Translations under genes and position numbers: made by a program | The notes under the pieces: model-generated | Seen by the model: only the letters and a program-made list of their open reading frames with translations | Database searches by the model: none | Told to the model about the DNA's origin: nothing | From: Leifsonia shinshuensis | Lineage (GTDB): Bacteria; Actinomycetota; Actinomycetes; Actinomycetales; Microbacteriaceae | Assembly: GCF_031456835.1 (NCBI RefSeq) | Contig: NZ_JAVDVK010000001.1 | Location: 1,550,001 to 1,614,000 of the forward strand | Direction: 5' to 3' | DNA: 64,000 nt | Shown: positions 52,859 through 60,937 of the stretch, in pieces | Layout of the letters: each line of letters opens with the position of its first letter | Numbering within the stretch: the stretch's first letter is position 1

Positions 52859-52987
52859 CGTTCACTTCCGCGGAATCGCCGGGAAATCGGGCGGGTTTCG
52901 TGTCAATATCACGCCGGGATGCGTGAGCGCGAGTCCCGGCGTGGAGGCGCGCTCAGCGCAAGCGGCTCTCCCCGCGGAGCGGCGCAT

Positions 52988-53548
52988 TCACTTCGACGGC
53001 GTGGGTGACGGAGTCGGCGACGGCGTCGAAGTGGAGGTCGAGGTCGGCACCGGGACGGGCGTCAGCGTCCCGTACGGCTGCAGCGCCTGGGTGACGACGG
53101 GCACCTGCAATCCGACCGAGTTGCCGCCGCTGGTGACCGACACCGTGGTCAGCGAGCCCGGCTTCGCGTCGAGCCCGGTGACGAGCGTGGTCTCCGAGGG
53201 CGGATCGCCGAGCTTCTTGGTGGCGCGCGCGGGGATCGACACCTGGATGGTCTGGCCGCCGGTCGGGATGATCGTGATCTCCTGCGCATCCGTCTGGCTC
53301 TGGTTGATCAGGGTCATCACGAGGTTCGCGCTGTCGTCCTCGCCGGTCACCAGCACCGCGTTGCCGACGTAGACCTCGCCGACCGTCGCGCTCGCGCCGA
53401 CGATGGCCGACTCGATGTAGAGCGTGTCCTGGGGCGCCCACAGGTCGCACGCGGTGAGGCCGGTGAGCGCGCAGGCGGCGACGGCTCCCGCGGCGATCGT
53501 GCGGCGGAGCGCCGTGCGGCGAAGCTGCGGTGATCGGAACGACATCAT
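52988..53548 (-). CDS. Secreted lipoprotein, LpqE-like
   Basis: A 186-residue lipoprotein: basic start, hydrophobic signal, lipobox L-T-A-C, then a beta-rich domain (V-G-E-V-Y-V-G-N-A-V-L-V ... A-N-L-V-M-T-L-I-N-Q-S) and a Pro/Ser/Thr-rich tail. The fold suggested by alternating strands and its length resemble actinobacterial LpqE-type or copper-chaperone-like lipoproteins, but no metal-binding Met/His set is visible. Two adjacent ATG codons follow GGAGG; the second has the better spacing. Confidence 0.75.
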   Translation of the reverse strand: MMSFRSPQLRRTALRRTIAAGAVAACALTGLTACDLWAPQDTLYIESAIVGASATVGEVYVGNAVLVTGEDDSANLVMTLINQSQTDAQEITIIPTGGQTIQVSIPARATKKLGDPPSETTLVTGLDAKPGSLTTVSVTSGGNSVGLQVPVVTQALQPYGTLTPVPVPTSTSTSTPSPTPSPTPSK

Positions 53549-53597
53549 CCACCTCCGGGAGACCAGCGTGGCGCCACACTATCCTCGCGGCGGGCCG

Positions 53598-54866
53598 TTA
53601 TGGAAGACGCTTCGCGCCCCGCAGAGCGACGATCCCGATCACCCCGCACAGCAGATAGAGGGACGCCTGCACATCCAGGATCGGCACGATGTCGCCCGAG
53701 TCGGCGAGCAGGCCGCCCAGCAGCAGGCCGAGCGCCTGCGCCGCTCCGTCGAGCGTGGTCACCGCCGCGATCACGCGCCCGAGGGCGCGAGGCGGCACCT
53801 CGGTCTGCACGAGCGTGATCTCGCCGGTCGCCGTGGTCACGCCCGGGAGGCCCATCGCGATGAACAGCCCGCAGTACACCCAGAGCGCGGTGGTGAAAGG
53901 CGCGAGATTCCAGGTGAGGAGGGAGAGCATCCCGAACACCAGGTACCCGCCGCCGATCAGCGAGCGCGGTCCGAGACGGCGGGCGAGCAGCCCGGTGACG
54001 AGTCCGCCGAGCACCCCGCCGATGGCCTGCACGCCGCGGATCACGCCGGCGCCGGTGTCGCCCGCGCCGAGGTTCTGCGTGACGTAGACGAGGAACAGCA
54101 CGAGGAAGAGGCCCTGCGCGACCCCGCCGAGTGCCGCGATGAGGGCGAGGATGCGGAGGGTGCCCGAGCGCGCGATCAGCGCGATCCCGTCGGCCCACTC
54201 GCGCAGGATGCGCCGCTCGACCGCCACCGCGGGCTCGCCGTCGGCGCCTGTTTCGTCCGCACCGTCCACCCCGAGTGGATGCGGCCGGCTCAGCGCCACG
54301 AGCCCCGCGGTGATCACGTACGACGCCGCATCCGCCACCACCACTCCCGGCAGCCCCCAGAGGGCGAACGAGAGACCGCCGAGCGGCGAGCCGATCAGCC
54401 GGGCTAGGTTGTCGCTGACCGCGATCAGCGCGTTGGCGCGGGCGAGCTGGTCGGCTCCGACCAGCTGCGGGGTCATCGCCTGGCGGGCCGGGTTGATGAC
54501 CGCGCCGAGCACCGCCTCCACCGCCGCGACCGCGTAGACGATGCCCATCCGGTCGGCGCTCGCCGCCAGCAGCGGGAGCAGGAACAGCCCCTGCAGCACG
54601 GCGACGATCACGATCGTGCGCCTGTGGTCCCAGCGGTCGACGAGCACCCCGAGGAAGCTGCCGACCAGCAGCATCGGCACCAGCTCGACCAGGAAGACGG
54701 TGGAGGCGCCGAGCGCCGAGCCGGTCGCCGAGAGGGCGAACAGCGGCAGGGCGATCCGGAGCAGCCAGTCGCCGGTGTCCGAGACGAGTCCGGCCGACCA
54801 GACCAGCGCGAAGTCGCGGCGGAGCAGCGGGGACGGCGAGCGCTTCTGCGCGGGGACGGTGGTCAT
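53598..54866 (-). CDS. MFS transporter
   Basis: A 422-residue major facilitator of the MFS_3/enterobactin-exporter-like group, with about twelve hydrophobic segments. N-terminal D-F-A-L-V-W-S-A-G-L-V-S-D-T-G-D-W and L-V-D-R-W-D-H-R-R after the second helix are characteristic. Its ATG overlaps the stop codon of the ArsR-type regulator gene (ATGA), so the two are coupled and the regulator probably controls drug or metabolite export. Substrate unknown. Confidence 0.9.
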   Translation of the reverse strand: MTTVPAQKRSPSPLLRRDFALVWSAGLVSDTGDWLLRIALPLFALSATGSALGASTVFLVELVPMLLVGSFLGVLVDRWDHRRTIVIVAVLQGLFLLPLLAASADRMGIVYAVAAVEAVLGAVINPARQAMTPQLVGADQLARANALIAVSDNLARLIGSPLGGLSFALWGLPGVVVADAASYVITAGLVALSRPHPLGVDGADETGADGEPAVAVERRILREWADGIALIARSGTLRILALIAALGGVAQGLFLVLFLVYVTQNLGAGDTGAGVIRGVQAIGGVLGGLVTGLLARRLGPRSLIGGGYLVFGMLSLLTWNLAPFTTALWVYCGLFIAMGLPGVTTATGEITLVQTEVPPRALGRVIAAVTTLDGAAQALGLLLGGLLADSGDIVPILDVQASLYLLCGVIGIVALRGAKRLP

Positions 54867-55546
54867 GAGTCCTCCTCCGCGACGCGGGTCTCCGCGATCC
54901 GCTCCTCCGCGATGCGGCTCTCCGCGATCCGCTCCTCCGCGACCCGCGCCGCCGCGATCGCGTCCGGGTGGCGGAACGCGTTGAGGTGCAGCGCGACGAC
55001 GTCGCTCCCATCCGGCGCGTCCGTGCGGGTGAGCGCGATGTACGGGCGGATGAGCGCATCCAGCCGCTCCCCCAGCTCGCGCAACTCGGCGGCCGTCAGC
55101 TTCAGCGCGTAGCCGCTCAGGATGCTCGCCTCGCGCCACTCCACCGGCTGCTCGTCGCGCTGCGCGATCGCGCGGTGCACCAGCGCGCCCTCGTCGTCGA
55201 CCTGCCGGTCGGCGAGGGCCCGCTCGACGGTGTCCGCGCCGATCTCGAACTCGGGGTCTTCCGACCGCCCGAAGCTCAGGCCGGTCGACGCGGACCGCCA
55301 GGGGCGCTCGCGGCCGTCCTCCGCATCCGCCGCCTCGACCAGTCCGACCTTCGCGAGCGCGCGCAGGTGATAGCTGCAGTTGGATGCCGTGGAGCCGACG
55401 ACTGCGGCGCACTCACTGGCGGTGCGCGGGCCGAACGACATCAGATGGTCGAGCAGTGCGAGGCGCAGCGGATGCGCGAGCGCCCGCAGCGCGCGGGGGT
55501 CGGTGACCGTGGTGCGGCGCTCCGGACGACCCGATGTGAAAGACAT
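54863..55546 (-). CDS. ArsR-family winged-helix regulator
   Basis: A 227-residue transcriptional regulator. The N-terminal winged helix reads L-A-H-P-L-R-L-A-L-L-D-H-L ... T-A-S-E-C-A-A-V-V-G ... N-C-S-Y-H-L-R-A-L. The middle is helical, and the last 30 residues are pentapeptide repeats (R-V-A-E-E / R-I-A-E-S) encoded by 15-bp tandem repeats, probably a charged helix. It is cotranscribed with the downstream MFS gene and divergent from another MFS gene; a site with TGAAA half-sites overlaps its start. Confidence 0.88.
   Translation of the reverse strand: MSFTSGRPERRTTVTDPRALRALAHPLRLALLDHLMSFGPRTASECAAVVGSTASNCSYHLRALAKVGLVEAADAEDGRERPWRSASTGLSFGRSEDPEFEIGADTVERALADRQVDDEGALVHRAIAQRDEQPVEWREASILSGYALKLTAAELRELGERLDALIRPYIALTRTDAPDGSDVVALHLNAFRHPDAIAAARVAEERIAESRIAEERIAETRVAEEDS
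54876..54965 (-). repeat. Six tandem 15-bp repeats in a coding sequence
   Basis: Units of the plus-strand form TCCGCGANNCGNNTC at 54876, 54891, 54906, 54921, 54936 and 54951. They encode the R-x-A-E-x pentapeptides at the C terminus of the ArsR-type protein. The reading frame is kept by unit length, so copy number may vary between strains. Confidence 0.8.
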
Positions 55547-55577
55547 GTTTCAGATCATGGCGTGCTCTTTCTTTCAC
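55536..55577. promoter_or_regulatory. Inverted repeats between divergent ArsR and MFS genes
   Basis: GTGAAAGA (55536-55543) and TCTTTCAC (55570-55577) are exact reverse complements; a nearer TTTCA (55548-55552) also pairs with TGAAA at 55537. They lie over the regulator start and upstream of the divergent MFS gene, a likely operator region. Confidence 0.5.
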
Positions 55578-55620
55578 GTCAAGCGGGAATGCAGGGACCA
55601 GGTCTACGTTGTTGACCGAT

Positions 55621-57066
55621 ATGAACCAACCCACCCGAGCGAGCGTCGGCTTCCGATCGGAGCGCGGCCCCATCCTCATCGCCCTCATGCTGACGACGGG
55701 GCTGGTGGCGATCGACTCGACGATCCTCGCGACGGCGGTCCCCTCGATCGTCCAGGACCTCGGCGGGTTCGCGCAGTTCCCGTGGCTGTTCTCGGTGTAC
55801 CTGCTCGCGCAGGCGGTGTCCGTCCCGGTCTATGCGAAGCTCTCCGACACCGTCGGCCGCAAGCCGATCGTGCTCGTCGGCATCGCCCTGTTCCTGATCG
55901 GCTCGGTGCTCTGCGGGTTCGCCTGGAGCATGCCGGCGCTGATCGCATTCCGTGCCCTGCAGGGACTCGGCGCCGGAGCCATCCAGCCGATGTCGATCAC
56001 CATCGCGGGCGACATCTACACCGTCGCGGAGCGCGCCAAGACGCAGGGCTACCTCGCCAGCGTCTGGGCGATCTCCTCCGTCGTCGGACCGACGCTCGGT
56101 GGCGTGTTCTCGCAGTTCCTGTCGTGGCGCTGGATCTTCTTCGTCAACGTGCCTCTGTGCATCCTCGCCGCGTGGATGCTGATCCGCAGCTTCCACGAGA
56201 GCATCGAGCGCCGCAAGCACCGCATCGACTACGCGGGCGCTGTACTCCTGACCGGCGGCACGACCCTGCTCATCCTCGCCGTGCTCGAGGGCGGCCAGGC
56301 GTGGGCGTGGAACTCGATCTGGAGCATCGGCGCGTTCGTCCTCGGCGGGCTGCTGCTCGTCGCGTTCGTGCTGGTCGAGCGGCGGGCGACCGAGCCGGTG
56401 CTGCCGCTGTGGGTGTTCTCCCGCCGTCTGCTGGTGACGACCACGCTGATCTCGCTGGGCGTCGGCGCCATCCTGATCGGCCTCACCTCGTACGTGCCTA
56501 CCTATCTGGAGGGCACGATCGGCGTCGCGCCCATCGTGTCCGGTCTCGCCGTCGCCGCGCTGACCCTCGGCTGGCCGATCGCGGCCAGCCTGTCCGGACG
56601 CTTCTACCTGCGCATCGGCTTCCGCAACACGGCGCTGCTCGGCATGAGCATCGCCATCGTCGGCGCGATCTCGCTCGCGCTCACCTCAGTGACCCCGTCG
56701 GTGCTGTTCGTCGCGGTCAGCTGCTTCGTGGTCGGCCTCGGGATGGGCCTGATCGCGACCCCGACGCTGATCGCGGCGCAGTCGAGCGTCGCCTGGAACG
56801 AGCGCGGCGTGGTCACCGGCAGCAACATGTTCGCTCGCTCCATCGGCAGCGCGGTCGGCGTCGCCGTGTTCGGCGCGATCGCGAACTCGATCATCGCGGG
56901 CTCGGCGGGCGGCGCGAAGTCGCCCGAGACCATCCAGTCGGCGTCGACGGCGGTGTTCGTGGCGGTGGCGATCGCCACGGTGCTCACCATCGCGGCGGGC
57001 CTGGCGATGCCGCGGTCGCGCGTCGAGGACGTCGAGCTGGGACGTGCGCCCGCGACGGCCGAGTAA
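55621..57066 (+). CDS. MFS transporter, DHA2/EmrB-like
   Basis: A 481-residue drug-proton antiporter-type MFS with about fourteen hydrophobic segments. Marker sequences: M-L-T-T-G-L-V-A-I-D-S-T-I-L-A-T-A-V-P in the first helix, K-L-S-D-T-V-G-R-K after helix 2, and G-P-T-L-G-G-V-F in helix 5 (motif C of antiporters). It is divergent from the ArsR-type gene and so may be under its control. ATG 55621 follows a TACGTT box by ten bases. Confidence 0.92.
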   Translation: MNQPTRASVGFRSERGPILIALMLTTGLVAIDSTILATAVPSIVQDLGGFAQFPWLFSVYLLAQAVSVPVYAKLSDTVGRKPIVLVGIALFLIGSVLCGFAWSMPALIAFRALQGLGAGAIQPMSITIAGDIYTVAERAKTQGYLASVWAISSVVGPTLGGVFSQFLSWRWIFFVNVPLCILAAWMLIRSFHESIERRKHRIDYAGAVLLTGGTTLLILAVLEGGQAWAWNSIWSIGAFVLGGLLLVAFVLVERRATEPVLPLWVFSRRLLVTTTLISLGVGAILIGLTSYVPTYLEGTIGVAPIVSGLAVAALTLGWPIAASLSGRFYLRIGFRNTALLGMSIAIVGAISLALTSVTPSVLFVAVSCFVVGLGMGLIATPTLIAAQSSVAWNERGVVTGSNMFARSIGSAVGVAVFGAIANSIIAGSAGGAKSPETIQSASTAVFVAVAIATVLTIAAGLAMPRSRVEDVELGRAPATAE

Positions 57067-57080
57067 GTCGGCCGCCCCGC

Positions 57081-57719
57081 TCAGCCCGGGATGCGCGTGA
57101 GCACCACGAACTCGTTGTACGTGAACGCCTTGCCGGCGAACCGCGGCAGCGGGAACGAGTACTCCCGCTCCACCGCCAGCCCCAGCCGGTCGGCGAGCCG
57201 GTGCAGCCCGGCGAAGTCCGTGAACGCGACGTGCGTCGCGTCGCTCGCGTAGCCGCGCTCCTGCGGCGTGATGAAGAGGACGTGACCGCCGGGCTTCACG
57301 TACGGCAGGTACATCCGCACCAGCTCCACCGCGAAGTCCGGGTCCACGTGCTCGACCACGTGCGCCAGCAGCATCGAGTCGAACGTGCCCGGCTTCGCGT
57401 ACTCGGTGGTCGGGAACTCGTCGCTCGTGAACGACGTCAGCCCGCGCGCCCGCGCGATCGCCACGGACTCGGGGTTGTGGTCGACGCCGACCCCGTTATT
57501 GCCCAGGTGCGCGAGGTTGCGGCCCAGGCCGCTCCCCACATCCAGCACCCGGCCCAGGTGGAGGCGGCGGATGTTCCAGCGGTAGGGCGCCTGCACGTTG
57601 AGGGTGCGGCGCCACCACGACGTGTCCAGGCGGCGCAGCCGCTCCGCGTAGTCGGCGCCGGCGGTGTCGCGGCCGTCCTTCGGGCCGTCGCTCGCGGCGC
57701 CGGCGGCATCGTCGGACAT
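57081..57719 (-). CDS. Class I SAM-dependent methyltransferase
   Basis: A 212-residue methyltransferase. SAM motif I is R-V-L-D-V-G-S-G-L-G-R-N, motif II ends G-V-G-V-D-H-N, and L-L-A-H-V-V-E-H-V follows. P-Y-V-K-P-G-G-H-V-L-F-I-T-P-Q is the typical post-motif III stretch. The target is unknown. It is convergent with the MFS gene and leaves a 127-bp gap before the DsbA-like gene. Confidence 0.9.
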   Translation of the reverse strand: MSDDAAGAASDGPKDGRDTAGADYAERLRRLDTSWWRRTLNVQAPYRWNIRRLHLGRVLDVGSGLGRNLAHLGNNGVGVDHNPESVAIARARGLTSFTSDEFPTTEYAKPGTFDSMLLAHVVEHVDPDFAVELVRMYLPYVKPGGHVLFITPQERGYASDATHVAFTDFAGLHRLADRLGLAVEREYSFPLPRFAGKAFTYNEFVVLTRIPG

Positions 57720-57802
57720 CAGCGGGCTCGATCCGTGAACAGCATGCCTCCACGCTAGGCCACGACGCCGCCCGGCACAGCGCCTTCAAAGCAAAAGACC
57801 CC

Positions 57803-57808
57803 TACGAT
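57803..57808 (+). promoter_or_regulatory. -10 box TACGAT for DsbA-like gene
   Basis: TACGAT lies 38 bases before the ATG at 57847, leaving a leader of about 30 bases. Confidence 0.4.
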
Positions 57809-57846
57809 CGTGGAGGAACTGTCCACCGTTCGATGGGATGAGCTGA

Positions 57847-58752
57847 ATGGCAACTGGCAGGGGAACCACGGGTCCCACGAAACGCGACCGCCGCGAGGAG
57901 GCGCGCGAGACCGCCAGGAGGATGCGCGAGGAGGCCGCCAAGAAGGCGCGCCGTCGCAAGATCGTCGTCCAGAGCTCCGTCATCGTCGGCATCGTCGCGG
58001 TTCTGGCCATCATCGGCGTGGTCGTCTTCACCAGCATGGGACCGGGCGCCAGCGCCGCGAACCCCAAGAACATGGCGAGCGGCGGCATCCTGCTGACCTC
58101 GCCCACGCAGGCCACGAGCACGCCCGCCATCCCGGCCGGCGGCAAGCCGACGCCCACCAAGATGGAGCTGAACGGCAAGACCGCGCACATCCAGATCTGG
58201 CTCGACTACCAGTGCCCCTACTGCGACCAGTTCGAGACCACGAACAACGCGCAGATCAAGCAGTGGCTGCAGGACGGCTCGGCGACGCTCGAGGTCCACC
58301 CGGTCGCGATCCTCGACAGCAGCGCGAACAAGCAGTACTCCACGCGGTCCGCCGCTGCGGCATCCTGTGTCGCGAACTCCGACCCCGACAAGTTCTTCGA
58401 CATCAACGCCGCGCTCTTCGCCAAGCAGCCGGACGAGCAGACCGGCGGCGGCCTGAGCAACGCGCAGATCCTGTCGATCTTCAAGGACGCGGGCGTCTCG
58501 TCGAAGGCGATCACCGACTGCGTGAACAACCAGACCTTCGCGTCGTTCATCACCACGATGACGTCGGACGCGACCGCCAACTCGCAGCTGAAGAACCCGA
58601 CCTCGGGCGGCTTCGGCACCCCGACCGTGTTCGTGAACGGCGAGCGCTACCAGGGCGGCTTCACCGACGCGGCCCAGTTCGCCGCCTTCAAGGACGCCGC
58701 GGTCAAGGACGCCGGCTCCGGCAAGACGATCACCTTCCCCACCGCCTCCTAG
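57847..58752 (+). CDS. Membrane-anchored DsbA-family thiol oxidoreductase
   Basis: A 301-residue protein. A basic, coiled-coil-like cytoplasmic N terminus (about 1-38) precedes one membrane helix (about 40-62) and an extracytoplasmic thioredoxin/DsbA domain with active site C-P-Y-C (residues 123-126) and the cis-Pro loop G-T-P-T-V-F-V-N-G. Two further cysteines (S-C-V-A-N and D-C-V-N-N) may form a structural disulfide. It probably catalyses disulfide formation or acts as a thiol exchange protein outside the membrane. A hairpin begins five bases after its stop. Confidence 0.9.
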   Translation: MATGRGTTGPTKRDRREEARETARRMREEAAKKARRRKIVVQSSVIVGIVAVLAIIGVVVFTSMGPGASAANPKNMASGGILLTSPTQATSTPAIPAGGKPTPTKMELNGKTAHIQIWLDYQCPYCDQFETTNNAQIKQWLQDGSATLEVHPVAILDSSANKQYSTRSAAAASCVANSDPDKFFDINAALFAKQPDEQTGGGLSNAQILSIFKDAGVSSKAITDCVNNQTFASFITTMTSDATANSQLKNPTSGGFGTPTVFVNGERYQGGFTDAAQFAAFKDAAVKDAGSGKTITFPTAS

Positions 58753-58756
58753 CAAT

Positions 58757-58813
58757 CGGTTCCTCACTTAATCCCGGTTTTCGACTCGAAATCGCGGATT
58801 AAGTGAGGAACCG
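58757..58813. repeat. Hairpin of the TTCCTCACTTAATCC family
   Basis: CGGTTCCTCACTTAATCC (58757-58774) and its exact complement (58796-58813) pair over 18 bp; most of the interior also pairs (TTTTCGA with TCGAAAT), leaving a tiny loop. It is related to the hairpin at 22967. It ends seven bases before the -10 box of the next gene. Confidence 0.85.
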
Positions 58814-58820
58814 TTGGTGG

Positions 58821-58826
58821 TACGGT
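58821..58826 (+). promoter_or_regulatory. -10 box TACGGT for leaderless acidic-protein gene
   Basis: TACGGT is followed by six bases and the ATG at 58833. Confidence 0.6.
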
Positions 58827-58832
58827 GCGGGC

Positions 58833-59156
58833 ATGGAGCGAGTACCGGAGGAAGGCATCGAGGGCGTCGAGATCGGCGAAGGGGATGCGGGCGACACGGC
58901 CGGCTGGGCAGACCCGGCTGACGGCGACGTCGACTACGCGCTGAACGACCGGGAGGCGGAGGCCGACTTCGCCGACGAGCTGGTCACCAACGACGCGGTC
59001 GCCGGCGAGACCATCTGGTCCGGCCCTGGCGACGGCAACGACGGCCCCACCGGCGGTCAGGCCCGCGAGGCCGAGCCGGAGTACGACGAGCACAGCGACG
59101 ACGACGTGGATGCGGGCGTGCTCACCGAGGACGACGTCGAGGAGGAGGGCATCTAG
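58833..59156 (+). CDS. Small acidic protein, 107 aa
   Basis: A 107-residue very acidic protein (M-E-R-V-P-E-E-G-I-E-G-V-E-I-G-E), almost without hydrophobic clusters, ending D-D-V-E-E-E-G-I. It is probably disordered. No motif is recognised. The start is fixed by the leaderless promoter. It is convergent with a TetR gene nine bases away. Confidence 0.7.
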   Translation: MERVPEEGIEGVEIGEGDAGDTAGWADPADGDVDYALNDREAEADFADELVTNDAVAGETIWSGPGDGNDGPTGGQAREAEPEYDEHSDDDVDAGVLTEDDVEEEGI

Positions 59157-59165
59157 CCCTCCGCG

Positions 59166-59780
59166 CTACCCCTCTGCACCAGCCTCCGGGCCGGGCTCCA
59201 GCGCGTCCACCACCCCGCGCGCGCTGCGCTCGAGGAAGCCGACGATCCGCTCGGACGGCAGGTCGGTGCCGATCGCGCTCTCGACCAGCGCCTCCTCGGC
59301 GAACGCGATCCACGATCGCAGCGCGATGCGCAGCAGCTCCGTGTCCGGCACGCCCAGTTCGAGGAACACCGCGTGCACGCGTTCGGCCTGCTCGCCGCGC
59401 GCCTCCTCGACCACCGCGCGCACCTCCGTGTCCCCGGAGGCGACGCCGCGCACCAGCGAGTAGAACGTGCCGCTGTGCTCGCGCACGAACGCGACGATCC
59501 GGGTGAGGGTGTCGTGGAGGCGCTCCAGCGGCGGCAGCCCCGCGACCGGCTCCGTGGCGTACAGCATGCTGTCGCGCGCGGTGCGGACGACCTCCCGGTG
59601 GAGGCCCTGCTTCGACCCGAAGTAGTGGAACAGCAGCCCGCGGGAGACCCCCGCCCGCGCCGACAGCTCCTCGATGGTCAGCTGGTCCAGCGGGTTGTCG
59701 GCGAGGAACGCCACCCCGAGGGCGACGAGCTGCGCCCGCCGCTCGTCCGGCGTCAGTCGCGTCCGCCGGTCCGTGTCCAT
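59166..59780 (-). CDS. TetR family regulator
   Basis: A 204-residue TetR-type repressor with helix-turn-helix L-T-I-E-E-L-S-A-R-A-G-V-S-R-G-L-L-F-H-Y-F and the usual helical ligand domain. It is divergent from a three-gene envelope-protein operon, and a perfect 7-bp inverted repeat with TTGAC half-sites lies between them. In streptomycetes similar TetR genes accompany DUF6230/DUF6114 genes. It very likely controls that operon; the inducer is unknown, a lipid or steroid being a guess. Leaderless. Confidence 0.9.
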   Translation of the reverse strand: MDTDRRTRLTPDERRAQLVALGVAFLADNPLDQLTIEELSARAGVSRGLLFHYFGSKQGLHREVVRTARDSMLYATEPVAGLPPLERLHDTLTRIVAFVREHSGTFYSLVRGVASGDTEVRAVVEEARGEQAERVHAVFLELGVPDTELLRIALRSWIAFAEEALVESAIGTDLPSERIVGFLERSARGVVDALEPGPEAGAEG

Positions 59781-59786
59781 ACGTCG

Positions 59787-59792
59787 AGCCTA
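59787..59792 (-). promoter_or_regulatory. -10 box TAGGCT for leaderless tetR-type gene
   Basis: On the minus strand TAGGCT is followed by six bases and the ATG at 59780. Confidence 0.6.
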
Positions 59793-59828
59793 TCCGCCGC
59801 CCCTCTCCGCGAGAGTGGCGACCTCGAC

Positions 59829-59847
59829 TATTGACACACGGTCAATA
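59829..59847. promoter_or_regulatory. TetR operator-like inverted repeat
   Basis: TATTGAC (59829-59835) and GTCAATA (59841-59847) are exact complements around five bases. It is located between the TetR gene and the DUF6230 operon. Confidence 0.65.
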
Positions 59848-59912
59848 ACGCCTAAGCTCGCTCCTGGACCTGACCGCGCCGTGGCTGTCAAGTCCCCCGA
59901 ACAGGAGGATCG

Positions 59913-60509
59913 ATGAAGTTCCGAAAGCTCGCCGGGTCGCACGCCGGACGGATCGTGCTCGCGGCCGTCCCCGTCGCCGTGGTGTCGACCGTACTGATGG
60001 CCGGTGTCGCGCAGGGCGCCGTGCCCGTCTCGTTCGCCGTCTCCGGCAGCCAGTTCCAGATCAGCGCCTCCAAGCTCGACGGAACCGGCTTCTCCCAGTA
60101 CGCGGGCGTCGCGCCGGACACCGCCGGCAAGGAGCACCAGGTCGCGATCGCGAACATCAAGTCCGCCACCCTCTCCGACCTCTGCCAGGCCGTCGTCACC
60201 GACACCCCGCTCGGCAAGGTCGGCATGCTCATCACCGCGGGAGGCGGCGGCTCCCCCGCGAGCGCGTCCGACCTTCAGATCGGGATGACGGACCTCAAGG
60301 GCGACTCGGAGTTCCACAACATCCGCATCGGCGTCGACGCCTCCACCGTGAACACGACGGCCAAGGGCGCCGCCGGCGACTTCGCGCAGGACGCCGACAC
60401 CGTCACCATCACGAACCTCCAGCAGACCGCGTGGAGCACGCAGGCCTCCGTCTTCACTCTGACCGGCATGCACGTGCAGCTCACCGACGGCTCGAAGGGA
60501 TGCTTCTGA
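59913..60509 (+). CDS. DUF6230 family secreted protein
   Basis: A 198-residue exported protein. An N-terminal signal segment (G-R-I-V-L-A-A-V-P-V-A-V-V-S-T-V-L-M-A) ends near A-Q-G-A-V-P-V-S-F. The mature part is beta-rich with two cysteines (L-C-Q-A-V and G-C-F at the end) that may form a disulfide. It matches the DUF6230 pattern of streptomycete envelope proteins, of unknown function. It is first in a three-gene operon and has a good AGGAGG site (59900-59905) before the ATG. Confidence 0.85.
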   Translation: MKFRKLAGSHAGRIVLAAVPVAVVSTVLMAGVAQGAVPVSFAVSGSQFQISASKLDGTGFSQYAGVAPDTAGKEHQVAIANIKSATLSDLCQAVVTDTPLGKVGMLITAGGGGSPASASDLQIGMTDLKGDSEFHNIRIGVDASTVNTTAKGAAGDFAQDADTVTITNLQQTAWSTQASVFTLTGMHVQLTDGSKGCF

Positions 60510-60511
60510 TC

Positions 60512-60937
60512 GTGGCTGAGCACGCGACCGGCCGCTGGGCGCGCTTCCGCGCCTGGCGGCGCCGTCGCCCGTTCGTGGGCGGCGTCCTCACCGCCCTCGG
60601 CGGAATCGAGATGTTCTTCTCGGGACAGCTCGACATCGGCAAGATCCACGTGCAGCTCGGCATCGAGGGGCTGCAGGCGACGATCATCCCGATCCTGCTG
60701 GTGCTGCTGGGCGTGCTCGTCATCGCGATGCCCGCGCACCGCATCTTCTACGGCGTGATCGCGCTGGCGGTCGCGGTGTACTCGCTCGTCGGCGTGAACC
60801 TGGGCGGCTTCTTCATCGGGATGCTGCTGAGCACGGTGGGCGGCATCCTCACCGTGGCGTGGATGCCGAAGAAGGATGCGGTGGATGCGGTGGATGCGGT
60901 GGATGCACCCGCCGACCGCGAAGGCACGACCGCATGA
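60512..60937 (+). CDS. DUF6114 family membrane protein
   Basis: A 141-residue membrane protein: cytoplasmic R-F-R-A-W-R-R-R-R-P-F start, helices around 20-35, 50-72, 76-93 and 95-115, and a short C-terminal tail with (D-A-V)n repeats. It fits DUF6114, always found beside DUF6230. GTG 60512 is preferred because GAAGGGA lies upstream; an ATG at 60500 inside the previous gene is possible. The stop overlaps the next ATG (ATGA), so all three genes are coupled. Confidence 0.85.
   Translation: MAEHATGRWARFRAWRRRRPFVGGVLTALGGIEMFFSGQLDIGKIHVQLGIEGLQATIIPILLVLLGVLVIAMPAHRIFYGVIALAVAVYSLVGVNLGGFFIGMLLSTVGGILTVAWMPKKDAVDAVDAVDAPADREGTTA
60875..60907 (+). repeat. 9-bp tandem repeat in the DUF6114 gene
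   Basis: GATGCGGTG is repeated three times and followed by a partial fourth copy, encoding D-A-V-D-A-V-D-A-V-D-A at the C terminus. In-frame slippage is expected to change copy number. Confidence 0.7.

Noticed and set aside
57810..58802. Alternative frame starting at GTG 57810
   Set aside because: It overlaps the DsbA-like gene in another frame and gives a low-complexity His/Arg/Asp translation.
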